64,000 nt of DNA from Gephyromycinifex aptenodytis (GTDB lineage: Bacteria > Actinomycetota > Actinomycetes > Actinomycetales > Dermatophilaceae): positions 2,790,001-2,854,000 of the forward strand of contig NZ_CP051155.1 of assembly GCF_012277275.1 (NCBI RefSeq). The letters run 5' to 3'. The notes beneath the pieces are model-generated. The model made no database searches and had not been told where the DNA came from. It was given only the letters and a program-made list of their open reading frames with translations. Both the position numbers and the translations under genes were made by a program. Position 1 is the first letter of the stretch. Each line of letters starts with the position of its first letter. Positions 27,079-36,135 of this stretch are shown in pieces.

Positions 27079-28110
27079 ATGCGCGCGATGTGGAAGGGTG
27101 CGGTCTCCTTCGGCTTGGTGACCGTGCCGGTGCGGTTGTACAGCGCCACGGAGAGCCACGACCTGCAGTTCCGCCAGGTTCGCAAGTCCGACGGGTCGCG
27201 CATCAAGTACAAGCGGGTGGCCGAGGCCGACGGCGAAGAGGTGCCCTACGGCGAGATCGGTAAGGGCTATGAGACCCCGGACGGGCGCATGGTCGTGCTC
27301 AGCGATGAGGATCTGGCTGCGCTGCCCAACCGCAGCAGTAAGGAGATCTCGGTCGAGAAGTTCGTGCCGGCTGACCAGGTCGACCTCATGCTGCTGGACA
27401 AGAGCTACTACCTGGAGCCGGACGCCGCTTCGGCCAAGCCGTACGCGCTGCTTCGGGAGGCGCTGCGCGACACCGACCGGATGGCCGTGGTGACGGTGTC
27501 GGTGCGCTCGCGGATGACGATGGCGGTGTTGCGGGTGCGCCAGGACGTCATCGTGTTGCAGACCCTGCTGTGGCCTGACGAGATCCGCGAAGCCGACTTC
27601 GCCACCCTGCACGATGTGCCGGAGCCGAAAGCGAACGAAGTCAAGATGGCTCAACTGCTGGTGGAGTCGATGGCCGACGAGTTCGAACCCAACGATTACG
27701 AGGACGACTACAAGGCCGCCGTCGAGGCACTTGTGGCTTCCAAGGTCGACGGGGGCGAGATCGCTGCTGCCCCGGAGGCCGAGGAGAACGCCGGTCAGGT
27801 CGTTGACCTGCTTGCCGCTCTGCAGAAGTCGGTGGAGCGGGCAAAGGCCAGCCGCGGCGCTGCCAAGACCGGCGACGAGGATTCGCCGCAAGCTGAGGAC
27901 GAGGCGGAGCCGCCGAAGAAGACCGCTGCGCAACCGGCCGGCAAGAGAGCCGCCGCGAAGAAGACGGTGGCCAAGAAGAGCACGACCAAGAAGGCCGCCG
28001 CAAAGAAGAGCACAGCCAAGAGCGCGGCGAGCGAGGGCGCCAAGGACGGCTCCGGAACGGGCGACAAGGCAGAGGAGACAGCCGGCGGGGGTACCCGTAA
28101 GGCCGGCTAG
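27079..28110 (+). CDS. ku: Non-homologous end joining protein Ku
   Basis: The 343-residue homodimeric ring threads onto DNA double-strand ends and recruits LigD. The core (about 1-260) starts MWKGAVSFGLVTVPVRLYSA and contains PYALLREALRDT and VLQTLLWPDEIR. A Lys/Ala-rich tail (about 285-343, with AAKKTVAKKSTTKKAAAKK) follows, as in the long Ku forms that bind DNA through the tail. AGGAG lies 6-8 nt before ATG 27079. It converges on an MFS gene over a hairpin. Confidence 0.95.
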   Translation: MRAMWKGAVSFGLVTVPVRLYSATESHDLQFRQVRKSDGSRIKYKRVAEADGEEVPYGEIGKGYETPDGRMVVLSDEDLAALPNRSSKEISVEKFVPADQVDLMLLDKSYYLEPDAASAKPYALLREALRDTDRMAVVTVSVRSRMTMAVLRVRQDVIVLQTLLWPDEIREADFATLHDVPEPKANEVKMAQLLVESMADEFEPNDYEDDYKAAVEALVASKVDGGEIAAAPEAEENAGQVVDLLAALQKSVERAKASRGAAKTGDEDSPQAEDEAEPPKKTAAQPAGKRAAAKKTVAKKSTTKKAAAKKSTAKSAASEGAKDGSGTGDKAEETAGGGTRKAG

Positions 28111-28121
28111 TTCCACCAAAG

Positions 28122-28161
28122 CCGACGGCGCCCCACCCTTGCTCGGATGAGGCGCCGTCGG
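28122..28161. terminator. Bidirectional hairpin between ku and the MFS gene
   Basis: An 11-bp perfect inverted repeat (28122-28132 and 28151-28161) separated by 18 nt between convergent genes. Confidence 0.6.
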
Positions 28162-28189
28162 GGTGGCTGCGGGCACGCAGCCGAGTCGG

Positions 28190-29488
28190 TCAGCCGTCGT
28201 TGAGGTCGCGGCCCTTGGTCTCGGGCAGCGTGAAGATCGTCGCGGCCGAGATGAGCATGAGCACGATGGCGTAGGCCGGGAAGGCCCACTTCCATTCGAA
28301 AGCCGTGGCCATCCACGTCTGCACGTAGGCGGCCGTCCCGCCGAAGGCGGCGATGGCGATCGCGTAAGGGACGCCGAACCCGGTTGCTCGCACCTCGGTG
28401 GGGAACATCTCGGCGTAGGCCGCCGGCGCAATGGCCAGGTAGGCCCCGAGCACCACACACATCACGGCGATGGCCAGCGTCAACTGCCAGACCTCGCTGT
28501 GCACCAAGGCAAGCATCGGCACGTACAGCACCGCGCCACCGACCATCGAGAACAACATCACCGGTTTGCGACCGATGCGGTCCGAGAGCAGACCCCACAG
28601 CGGCAGGCTGACGATGAAGGCGATGTTGCCGATGATGGATGCGATGAAGGCGTTCTGGGTGGTGAAGCCCAGCGTCTTAGTCGCGTACGGGGTCATGGCC
28701 ACCGACCACACGTAGTAGCTGACGGTCAGCCCGGCGGTCATCCCGATCACGCGCACAGCCTGCCCGCGGTGGCGCCAGACGCCGCGGATAACCGATTCCT
28801 TGGGGAGGTTTCCGCTCTCCAATTCGTGTTCGAAGACCTCGGATTCATCCATCCGGTTACGGATCCAGATGGCGAAGATGCCCAGGAACGCGCCGATGAA
28901 GAACGGGACGCGCCAACCCCAGGTCTGCATGGCTTCCGCCGAGAGCACACCGTTGAGCAGCAGCCCCAGCAGCATTCCGGCGAGCAGACCGACGGTGCCG
29001 CTGACGTAGATGGAGCTGGACCAGAACCCGCGCTTCTCGGGTGGGGCCTGCTCGGACAGGTAGGTCTGCGCCGAGGGCAACTCGCCACCGTGGGCCAAAC
29101 CCTGGATGAGGCGGGCGACCAGCAGGATGACCGAGGCCGCTGCCCCGATCTGGGCGTAGGGCGGGCACAACGCGATCATCAACGACCCGACCGAGGCACA
29201 GATGACGGCGAGCATGAGTGAGTGTTTGCGCCCGATGCGGTCGGCCAACCACCCGAAGACGTACCCACCGAAGGGGCGCGCGACGAAGCCGACGGCGAAG
29301 ATGGCCAGCGTTTTCAGCAGGGCCGAGGCTGGGTTCTCCGAGTCGAAGAGCTGGGCGCTGATGAAGATCGCGAACGAGGCGTAAATGTTCCAGTCGTACC
29401 ACTCCAGGGCGTTACCGACGCCGGTACCGAGCAGCGCCCGGGACGAGCGACGTCGGTCGCGCACTGGTGGTGGGGCAGGCGTGCTCAT
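28190..29488 (-). CDS. MHS-type MFS transporter (metabolite:H+ symporter)
   Basis: 432 residues with 12 predicted helices. GNALEWYDWNIYASFA near the N-terminus and GWLADRIGRKHSLML (loop 2-3 motif) mark the metabolite:H+ symporter group, which includes alpha-ketoglutarate, proline/betaine and citrate carriers. The substrate is unknown. GAGG lies 8 nt before ATG 29488. It follows the M20 amidohydrolase gene by 144 bp in the same direction, so it may import a substrate for that enzyme. Confidence 0.88.
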   Translation of the reverse strand: MSTPAPPPVRDRRRSSRALLGTGVGNALEWYDWNIYASFAIFISAQLFDSENPASALLKTLAIFAVGFVARPFGGYVFGWLADRIGRKHSLMLAVICASVGSLMIALCPPYAQIGAAASVILLVARLIQGLAHGGELPSAQTYLSEQAPPEKRGFWSSSIYVSGTVGLLAGMLLGLLLNGVLSAEAMQTWGWRVPFFIGAFLGIFAIWIRNRMDESEVFEHELESGNLPKESVIRGVWRHRGQAVRVIGMTAGLTVSYYVWSVAMTPYATKTLGFTTQNAFIASIIGNIAFIVSLPLWGLLSDRIGRKPVMLFSMVGGAVLYVPMLALVHSEVWQLTLAIAVMCVVLGAYLAIAPAAYAEMFPTEVRATGFGVPYAIAIAAFGGTAAYVQTWMATAFEWKWAFPAYAIVLMLISAATIFTLPETKGRDLNDG

Positions 29489-29632
29489 GATGATCCTCAG
29501 GGGTTAGGGGACGGGAGGGTCGTGATGCGGGGGACGGTTGAGGTGACGGCCGGACGCTTCGCAGGTCCGGCGAGGAGTCCGGTCGCCCAGAGGCGGCGCA
29601 GGGGCTCAGCGCGCGTCTCGAGGCGGCTGGGT

Positions 29633-30847
29633 TCAGTCGGTGTTCTGGTCGGCCAGGGCCGCCAGGCGGCGGGTGGTCAGTTCCACGAACAGGCGGGCGC
29701 CGTCGACGAGCACGTCGTCGTCGAAGATCGCCATCGCGGAGTGGTTGAACGGGCTCGTGATGTGGTCGGCGTCGGCGGGCACCGCGGACAGACCGATGAA
29801 GGCGCCGGGGACGGCCTGCAGCACCCGCGAGAAGTCCTCGGAGGCGGTCAGCGGTGAGGACCAGCGGGCCTGGCTGTCCTGGCCGAATACTTCGGCCACA
29901 GTCTGGGCGACGAAGGCGTCTTCCTGCTCGTCGTTGACCGTTGCGGGGTATTGGCGGCGTAGGTCGATCTCGGCGCGTACCCCATGTTGGTCGGCGATGC
30001 CGGTGATCACCTGGGGAATGAGCTCGAACAGTTTGTCCTGGGTGGCCGTGGAGAAGGAGCGCACGGTGGCGTCGAGCATCCCCGACTCGGGGATCACGTT
30101 GCAGGCCGAGCCGGCGTGGATGGAGCCGACGGTGATCACAGCCGGGTCGAACACGTCGAAGTGTCGGGCGAGCATCACCTGCAGGCCCAGCGCCATCTCG
30201 CACAGCGGCGGCACCGGGTCTTTGGCCGTGTGCGGCGCGCTGCCGTGGCCGCCGCGGCCGATGACGGTGACGGTGAGCCGGTCCGAGGCGGACATGATGG
30301 TCCCCGGTTTGGTGCAGAAGGTGCCGTTGGGTTCCAGCGCCGACCAGACGTGCAGGGCGTAGGCGGCATCGGCGCGGCGCCCGGCAGCCTCCAGGACGCC
30401 TTCTTCGAGCATCAGGCCGGCGCCGTCGTGGCCTTCTTCGCCGGGCTGGAACATGAAGACCACGTCGCCGGGCAACTCGTCTTTGTCGGCGCACAGCGCC
30501 CGGGCCGCGCCGACGAGCATCGCCATGTGCAGGTCGTGCCCGCAGGCGTGCATGGTGCCGGTGGTGGCGGCGTAGTCCAGGCCGGTGTCCTCGGTGACGG
30601 GCAGACCGTCCATGTCGGCCCGCAGCAGGACCACGGGGGCGTCTTCGTCGCGGCGGCGCCCGCCGCGCAGCACTGCGGTGATCGAACTCAGGGCCGTACC
30701 GGTTGAGATCTCCAAGGGCAGCCCGTCCAAGGCGTGCAGAATGCGCTGCTGGGTCCAGGGCAGATCAAGTCCGACCTCGGGGTTGGTGTGCAGTTCGCGG
30801 CGCAGGTCCACCAGGTCGCTGCGTAGGTCGTCCAATGCGAAAGACAT
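29633..30847 (-). CDS. M20D-family amidohydrolase (N-acyl amino acid / hippurate hydrolase type)
   Basis: The 404-residue cytoplasmic metallo-hydrolase shows RRELHTNPEVGLD, the metal-binding MHACGHDLHMAML, QPGEEGHDGA and the C-terminal SPFNHSAMAIFDD. These enzymes remove acyl groups from amino acids or act on aromatic conjugates. An A+T-rich promoter region with a 29-bp palindrome lies 34 bp upstream, and the MFS gene follows, which together look like a substrate-inducible uptake-and-hydrolysis unit (inference). Confidence 0.88.
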   Translation of the reverse strand: MSFALDDLRSDLVDLRRELHTNPEVGLDLPWTQQRILHALDGLPLEISTGTALSSITAVLRGGRRRDEDAPVVLLRADMDGLPVTEDTGLDYAATTGTMHACGHDLHMAMLVGAARALCADKDELPGDVVFMFQPGEEGHDGAGLMLEEGVLEAAGRRADAAYALHVWSALEPNGTFCTKPGTIMSASDRLTVTVIGRGGHGSAPHTAKDPVPPLCEMALGLQVMLARHFDVFDPAVITVGSIHAGSACNVIPESGMLDATVRSFSTATQDKLFELIPQVITGIADQHGVRAEIDLRRQYPATVNDEQEDAFVAQTVAEVFGQDSQARWSSPLTASEDFSRVLQAVPGAFIGLSAVPADADHITSPFNHSAMAIFDDDVLVDGARLFVELTTRRLAALADQNTD

Positions 30848-30880
30848 CGCAATTCGTCCTTATCTCGGCGAAGGTTTCAT

Positions 30881-30909
30881 CAAAAGGTGAACAAATTGAC
30901 CATCTTTTG
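30881..30909. promoter_or_regulatory. 29-bp imperfect palindrome, candidate operator
   Basis: Arms CAAAAGGTG (30881-30889) and CATCTTTTG (30901-30909), with further matching pairs inside. It sits in an A+T-rich island upstream of the amidohydrolase. No regulator gene is adjacent. The symmetry is direct; the operator role is inference. Confidence 0.45.
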
Positions 30910-31299
30910 AATATGCCGACCCTACTCTGGTTCTACCCAGGGTTCACCTCAATATGACTGGAGCGGCGCAGAAATCCCCCCGGAGGTACACGCAGCTTCC
31001 CCGGAGCGGACCCAATGCAGCTTCAGGCGACTGCCTGGGGTTGCATCACGATGTGGGGGATATGCGGCGGTGGCGGCCGGTGGAACGAAGCGACGCCGCG
31101 ACCGCCTACCTGGAGTAGGAGACCTGCTGCCAGGACAGTGGCTGGTGGTGATTTGCCGGGTCGATGGGCACCCTGAGCCCGTTGGTGTTGTTCGGCAAAC
31201 CGTCCGCAGTGACGCGGGTGAGGTTGTCGGCTGACCCGGAGACGGGCCTGCGCTTTCCCAGATCGCGGTTGTATCCGCTGTGGATGGGCCCGGCCTGAC

Positions 31300-31305
31300 T
31301 AGAGT
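31300..31305 (+). promoter_or_regulatory. -10 box TAGAGT of trpB2
   Basis: TANNNT hexamer giving a leader of about 24 nt with GAGGAG before ATG 31336. No clear -35. Confidence 0.45.
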
Positions 31306-31335
31306 CGAGCGAACGACGTCGGCACGAGGAGTGAC

Positions 31336-32682
31336 ATGAGTCCCCAGGACCCCACCCAGCACAGCGACACTCTGGTCAAGGCGGTGTTGCCCGAGTCGGA
31401 GATGCCCACTCAGTGGTACAACATCGTGCCGGACCTGCCCGAAGCCCCGCCTGCCCACCTGCACCCGGGCACCCGTGAACCCCTGAGCGTGGAAGACATG
31501 GCGCCCATCTTCGGGCGGGCGCTGTGCGAGCAGGAGTTCTCCACCGAGCGCTACATCGATATCCCGCAGGCCGTGCAAGAGGTGTACCGGATCTGGCGCC
31601 CGTCGCCGCTCATGCGGGCGCGACGCCTGGAGCGGGCGTTGGGCACCAGCGCTCGGATCTACTACAAGTACGAGGGCACCAGCCCCATCGGCAGCCATAA
31701 AGCGAACAGCTCTGTGCCCCAGGCGTACTACAACAGCCTCGAAGGCGTGCAGCGGTTGACCACCGAAACCGGCGCCGGTCAGTGGGGTAGCGCGCTCGCG
31801 TTCGCCTGCGGGGTCTTCGACATGGAATGCGAGATCTGGCAGGTGCGGGCCTCCTACGACGGCAAGCCCTACCGCCGGATGCTCATGGAGACCTTCGGAG
31901 GGATCGTGCACCCGAGCCCTTCGGATCTGACCGAAGCCGGTCAGGCGATGCTCGCCAAGGACCCCACCACCACCGGCAGCCTCGGGATGGCCGTGAGCGA
32001 AGCGGTGGAAGCTGCCGCCAAGAGCGGCGGATCGGCCAAGTACGCGCTGGGCAGCGTGCTCAACCACGTCGTGCTGCACCAGAGCATCATCGGCGAAGAG
32101 GTGCTGCGCCAACTGCCGATGTTCGGCGAGGAGCAGGCTGACGTCGTCTACGGCTGCGCCGGCGGCGGTTCCAACCTGGCCGGGTTGGCGTTCCCGCTGC
32201 TGCGGGAGCGGCTCGCCGGGCGCACCGATACGCGTTTCGTCGCCGCCGAACCGACCGCGTGCCCCTCGCTGACCCAAGGCCGGTACGAATACGACCACGG
32301 CGATGTCGCCGGGCTCACCCCGCTGCTGAAGATGTACACCCTGGGTCAGGACTTCGTGCCCGACCCCATCCACGCAGGCGGATTGCGATACCACGGGATG
32401 GCCCCGCTGCTGTCCTTCACCCACCACCTCGGGCTCGTGGACGCCCTCGCAGTGGGGCAACAGGACGCGTTCGAAGCGGGGGTGCTGTTCGCCCGCACCG
32501 AAGGGCTCGTGCCCGCGCCGGAGTCCTGCCACGCCATCGCGGCGGCCCTGGCTGACGCCCGCGCCCGGACCTCGCCGCAGGACTCGGCCGCGATCGTCAT
32601 CGGGCTCTCCGGCCACGGCCAACTCGACCTGCCCGCCTACAGCGCCTACCTGTCAGGGTCGTTGGCGGACACCGCGCAGTAG
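31336..32682 (+). CDS. trpB2: TrpB-like PLP enzyme, TrpB2 class
   Basis: The 448-residue PLP enzyme resembles the TrpB2 form of tryptophan synthase beta, which makes Trp from indole and Ser without the alpha subunit or acts on other indole or phosphorylated-serine substrates. PLP Lys is K122 in [15 protein letters not shown] is the phosphate loop and the N-terminus WYNIVPDLP is typical for TrpB2. No trpA, trpC or other trp gene is near, so it is an orphan salvage-type enzyme. GAGGAG lies 6 nt before the ATG. Confidence 0.87.
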   Translation: MSPQDPTQHSDTLVKAVLPESEMPTQWYNIVPDLPEAPPAHLHPGTREPLSVEDMAPIFGRALCEQEFSTERYIDIPQAVQEVYRIWRPSPLMRARRLERALGTSARIYYKYEGTSPIGSHKANSSVPQAYYNSLEGVQRLTTETGAGQWGSALAFACGVFDMECEIWQVRASYDGKPYRRMLMETFGGIVHPSPSDLTEAGQAMLAKDPTTTGSLGMAVSEAVEAAAKSGGSAKYALGSVLNHVVLHQSIIGEEVLRQLPMFGEEQADVVYGCAGGGSNLAGLAFPLLRERLAGRTDTRFVAAEPTACPSLTQGRYEYDHGDVAGLTPLLKMYTLGQDFVPDPIHAGGLRYHGMAPLLSFTHHLGLVDALAVGQQDAFEAGVLFARTEGLVPAPESCHAIAAALADARARTSPQDSAAIVIGLSGHGQLDLPAYSAYLSGSLADTAQ

Positions 32683-32714
32683 AGCGCTTTCAGGTTGCGT
32701 CAACGGTTTGGGTG

Positions 32715-32720
32715 CACCAT
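32715..32720 (+). promoter_or_regulatory. -10-like box CACCAT of possibly leaderless lysX
   Basis: The hexamer ends 7 nt before ATG 32728 and no Shine-Dalgarno is visible. Confidence 0.3.
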
Positions 32721-32727
32721 TCCCAGC

Positions 32728-35700
32728 ATGACGTCCTCGCCATCGCCCGTGCGGCCTGCAGCGACAGTCACCCGTGGCCCGCGTCCGATCCGGACGCGGG
32801 CCACGCGCGCGCGTCAGGAGGCCGCGGCTGCGGCCATGACCTGGACCGTCGCGGTGGCGACCTTCGCGTCGTTGGCGCTGTGGGGTGTGCAACGTTTGCA
32901 CCGCCAGCCCGGTTCGTGGGTGGAGATCCTGTTCACCCTGGTCAACCTGCCGGTCAGCACCTCACTGGTCTCCTTCGTCGTGCTGTGGCTGATGACGCGG
33001 GCGCTGATCGGTCGCAAGCGGCTGGGCCTGGTGGCGGTGGCTGTGTGCCAGCTGTTCGGTATCGCCCTGGCGGTGGACGTCGCCGTGGTGTTGAGCACAC
33101 CCGACTCGATGGACAAGTTGGACGGCTGGTGGATGATGATCCACCCGTCGACGGTGATCGACGTGCTGGCTGTGGTACCGGCCGTGTTCATCCTCTGGCT
33201 GTGTTGGTGGGTTCGTCCCGCCTTCCCCGGGCGGCTACGTCCCGGGGCCTGGGCCACCGCTGGGATCGCGCTGGTCACCGGGTTCGCCTTCGCCGCAGCG
33301 CTGGCGTGGACGCTGCTCGGCCTCGCCCACCGAGCCGTCCCCTCGGGCTCTCAGGTGACGTCGGTTCTGCTGAACGGGTTGGGCGTGATCACCCCGCACA
33401 ACACCCCGGTGCACCAGCGAGCCGACCTGTGGATCTCCCAACTGGTCTCGATCATCGTCGCGGGCACGATCGTGCTGGCGGTCGCGCTCTTCCTCCGCTT
33501 CGCCAACGACCCGCACGGCTGGACCGGAGCCCGCGAGGTCGCCCTGCGCGGTCTACTCGCCCGCCACGGAGCACGAGATTCGTTGGGCTACTTCGCTACC
33601 CGCCGCGACAAGTCCAGCATCTTCGCGCCCGACGGCCAAGCCGCCGTCTGCTACGAACTCGTGGCGGGGGTTTCCCTGGCCGCGGGCGACCCGGTGGGCG
33701 ACCCGGCCTCCTGGCCGGCCGCTATCGAAGCGTGGAAGAGCGAAGCTCGCCGCTACGGATGGATCCCCGCCGTGCTCGGCGCCAGTGAGGAGGCCGCCCG
33801 GGCCTACACAGCCGCCGGAATGGTGGCGATGAACCTGGGCGACGAAGCGATTCTGCGCCCCGATACCTACCGCATCAACAACACCTCGATGACGACGATC
33901 AGACGGGCGGTGCAGCATGCTCGCCGCGCTGGTCTGCACGTGCAGATCCGCCGTCAGGAAGACATCGAGGCCGATGAACTCGCCCACCTGATCCGCCTGG
34001 CCGACGAATGGCGCGAGGGCGAGGAACGCGGATTCTCGATGGCGCTGGAGCGCCGAGGCGACCCCGCCGACGGCGCGACCCTCTACGTGAGTGCGCACGA
34101 CGAGGTCGGCGAATGCGTCGGTCTGCTCTCCTTCGTGCCCTGGGGGAACTCCGGGGCGTCGCTGGACACCATGCGCCGCAGCCCGGGCGCGCCCAACGGC
34201 ACTGTCGAGCTGCTGGTCAGCGAGCTCATGGCGCGCGCGGACGAGGTCGGCATCCTCCAGATCTCACTCAACTTCGTCGTCCTGCGCGGCGTCTTCGAGG
34301 ACGCCGACCGATTGGGCGCGGGACTGCTCACCAAGCTCAACTCCTCGCTACTGGGCGGGCTCGACCGTTTCTTCCAGCTTGAGCGGCTCTACCGCGCCAA
34401 CCGCAAGTTCGAACCGACCTGGGTGCCCCGCTACCTGTGCTTCGACTCACGATTGTCGATCCCGCAGGCGATGTTCGCCTGCGCCTTGGCCGAGGGCTTC
34501 GTGCCCCGGCCGCTGCGCCGGGCTCGGGGCGGGACGCTGACCGACGACGAACTCGCCGACGTGCGGTCGCTGCCCCGGGATCGGGCGGTCGATCTGGACT
34601 CGCTTGCGCCTAGCCGCAGCGAACAGACCCGGGTGCGGTTGGCGCATCTGGCAGAACTACAAGCAACTGGGCGCGATCCGTACGCGGTGGGTGTTCCCGG
34701 CGCCCTGAACGTTTCGGACCTGGATTCGCGCTGCTGGCAGGAGGGGGCACCGATACGTCTCGCCGGTCGGGTCCGGGGGATGCGGGACCACGGCGGCGTG
34801 GTCTTCATCCGTCTGGTCGGGGGCGGACGCGAGGTCCAGTTGCTCTGCGAACGGGAGGTGCTGGGCGAGCCGGAACTGCGGCAGCTGGCGCGCTGCGTCG
34901 ATATCGGCGACATGCTCCTGGTCCAGGCCAGCCCCGGACGTAGCCGAAACGGGACACCCAGCCTGTTGGTGCACTCCTGGTCGGTGAGCGCGAAATCGTT
35001 GCATCCGATCCCGTTCGAGCGGTTCACCGATCCCGAATCACGGCTGCGGGCTCGGGTCACCGACCTCATCGTCCACCCCGAGCAGGCTGACCTGCTGCGT
35101 CAGCGCGCCGCGATCGTGCATTCGGTGCGTGCGAGCCTGCACGAAGCGGGCTTCCTCGAGGTCGACACCCCCATGCTGCAAAGCGTGCACGGCGGGGCCT
35201 CCGCGCGGCCGTTCTCCACCTTCAGCAATGCTTACGGTGTCGAGTTGTCACTGCGGATTGCCCCCGAGTTGCACCTCAAACGGCTCCTGGTGGCGGGGAT
35301 GGGTCCGATCTACGAGCTGGGTCGCAACTTCCGCAACGAAGGCGCCGATGCCACCCACAACCCCGAGTTCACCTCGCTGGAGGTCTACCAGCCCTACGGC
35401 GACTACAACTCGATGCGGCTGCTGACCGAGAGCCTCATCAAAGCGGCGGCAACGGCAGTGCACGGTTCACCGATGCTGCCGCTGCACGCCAAAGGCGAAG
35501 CGCCGGGGGCGTTGGTGGATGTCTCGGCGCCATGGCCCGTTGTGCCGTTCCTGGAAGCGCTCTCCCAGGTGCTCGGCACCCCGGTCAGCCTGGAGACCGA
35601 CATGGAGAAACTCATCGGTCTGGCCAAAAAGCATCAGGTCGCCATCCGTCCCGATATGGGACCCGGGGCGATCCTGGAAGAGTTGTACGCCGACCTGGTC

Positions 35701-36075
35701 GAGGCGCGCACCATCAACCCCACCTTCTACACCGACTTCCCGGTCGAGACCTCACCGCTGACCGGGGCCCACCGCAGCCACCCCGGCCTCGTCGAACGCT
35801 GGGACCTGGTTGCCTGCGGCATGGAACTGGGCACGGCCTACTCCGAACTGACCGACCCCATCGAGCAGCGCCGCCGCCTCACCGAACAGTCGCTCAAAGC
35901 CGCGGCCGGGGACCCCGAGGCGATGGAAGTCGATGAGGACTTCCTGCGGGCGCTGGAGACCGGGCTGCCTCCCACCGGAGGGATGGGGCTGGGCATCGAC
36001 CGGCTCGCGATGCTCATCGCCGGTCAGAACATCCGCTCGGTACTGTCCTTCCCATTCGTGCGGCCACTGCACTGA
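32728..36075 (+). CDS. lysX: Bifunctional lysyl-phosphatidylglycerol synthase / lysyl-tRNA synthetase LysX
   Basis: The 1115-residue fusion has an N-terminal membrane region with about six helices (to about 260), an MprF-like lysyltransferase domain (about 270-600, GFSMALERRGDP), an OB-fold (about 680-780) and a class II LysRS (about 790-1115) with motif 2 ELGRNFRNEGADATHNPEF and motif 3 GLGIDRLAML. It charges tRNA-Lys and transfers Lys to phosphatidylglycerol, lowering surface charge and giving resistance to cationic peptides, as in M. tuberculosis. It lies in the lsr2-clpC interval where mycobacteria carry lysS. Confidence 0.93.
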   Translation: MTSSPSPVRPAATVTRGPRPIRTRATRARQEAAAAAMTWTVAVATFASLALWGVQRLHRQPGSWVEILFTLVNLPVSTSLVSFVVLWLMTRALIGRKRLGLVAVAVCQLFGIALAVDVAVVLSTPDSMDKLDGWWMMIHPSTVIDVLAVVPAVFILWLCWWVRPAFPGRLRPGAWATAGIALVTGFAFAAALAWTLLGLAHRAVPSGSQVTSVLLNGLGVITPHNTPVHQRADLWISQLVSIIVAGTIVLAVALFLRFANDPHGWTGAREVALRGLLARHGARDSLGYFATRRDKSSIFAPDGQAAVCYELVAGVSLAAGDPVGDPASWPAAIEAWKSEARRYGWIPAVLGASEEAARAYTAAGMVAMNLGDEAILRPDTYRINNTSMTTIRRAVQHARRAGLHVQIRRQEDIEADELAHLIRLADEWREGEERGFSMALERRGDPADGATLYVSAHDEVGECVGLLSFVPWGNSGASLDTMRRSPGAPNGTVELLVSELMARADEVGILQISLNFVVLRGVFEDADRLGAGLLTKLNSSLLGGLDRFFQLERLYRANRKFEPTWVPRYLCFDSRLSIPQAMFACALAEGFVPRPLRRARGGTLTDDELADVRSLPRDRAVDLDSLAPSRSEQTRVRLAHLAELQATGRDPYAVGVPGALNVSDLDSRCWQEGAPIRLAGRVRGMRDHGGVVFIRLVGGGREVQLLCEREVLGEPELRQLARCVDIGDMLLVQASPGRSRNGTPSLLVHSWSVSAKSLHPIPFERFTDPESRLRARVTDLIVHPEQADLLRQRAAIVHSVRASLHEAGFLEVDTPMLQSVHGGASARPFSTFSNAYGVELSLRIAPELHLKRLLVAGMGPIYELGRNFRNEGADATHNPEFTSLEVYQPYGDYNSMRLLTESLIKAAATAVHGSPMLPLHAKGEAPGALVDVSAPWPVVPFLEALSQVLGTPVSLETDMEKLIGLAKKHQVAIRPDMGPGAILEELYADLVEARTINPTFYTDFPVETSPLTGAHRSHPGLVERWDLVACGMELGTAYSELTDPIEQRRRLTEQSLKAAAGDPEAMEVDEDFLRALETGLPPTGGMGLGIDRLAMLIAGQNIRSVLSFPFVRPLH

Positions 36076-36135
36076 AGAACAGCCAACCCCTAGACCCCGG
36101 GCCCGGCGACCCCGACGATGTGCTTGGCTGACGCA

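Larger units (their letters stand above)
30848..31335. other. 488-bp intergenic region between amidohydrolase and trpB2
   Basis: The left 110 bp are A+T-rich and hold the palindrome. From 31325 down to TAG at 31106-31108 the minus strand is open in one frame (ending HHQPLSWQQVSYSR) without a start codon, perhaps a gene remnant. The right end has the trpB2 promoter (TAGAGT 31300-31305). Confidence 0.4.

Noticed and set aside
25960-28458. 832-residue minus-strand open frame
   Set aside because: Only the last 313 codons are the DNA ligase; the upstream part is antisense to ku and made of low-complexity Ala/Arg/Leu sequence.
29549-29571. Inverted repeat GCCGGAC/GTCCGGC between amidohydrolase and MFS genes
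   Set aside because: A short stem in G+C-rich DNA without T-run; not enough to call a terminator or attenuator.
30949-32622. 557-residue minus-strand frame opposite trpB2
   Set aside because: Antisense shadow of a clear PLP enzyme, caused by high G+C at third codon positions.
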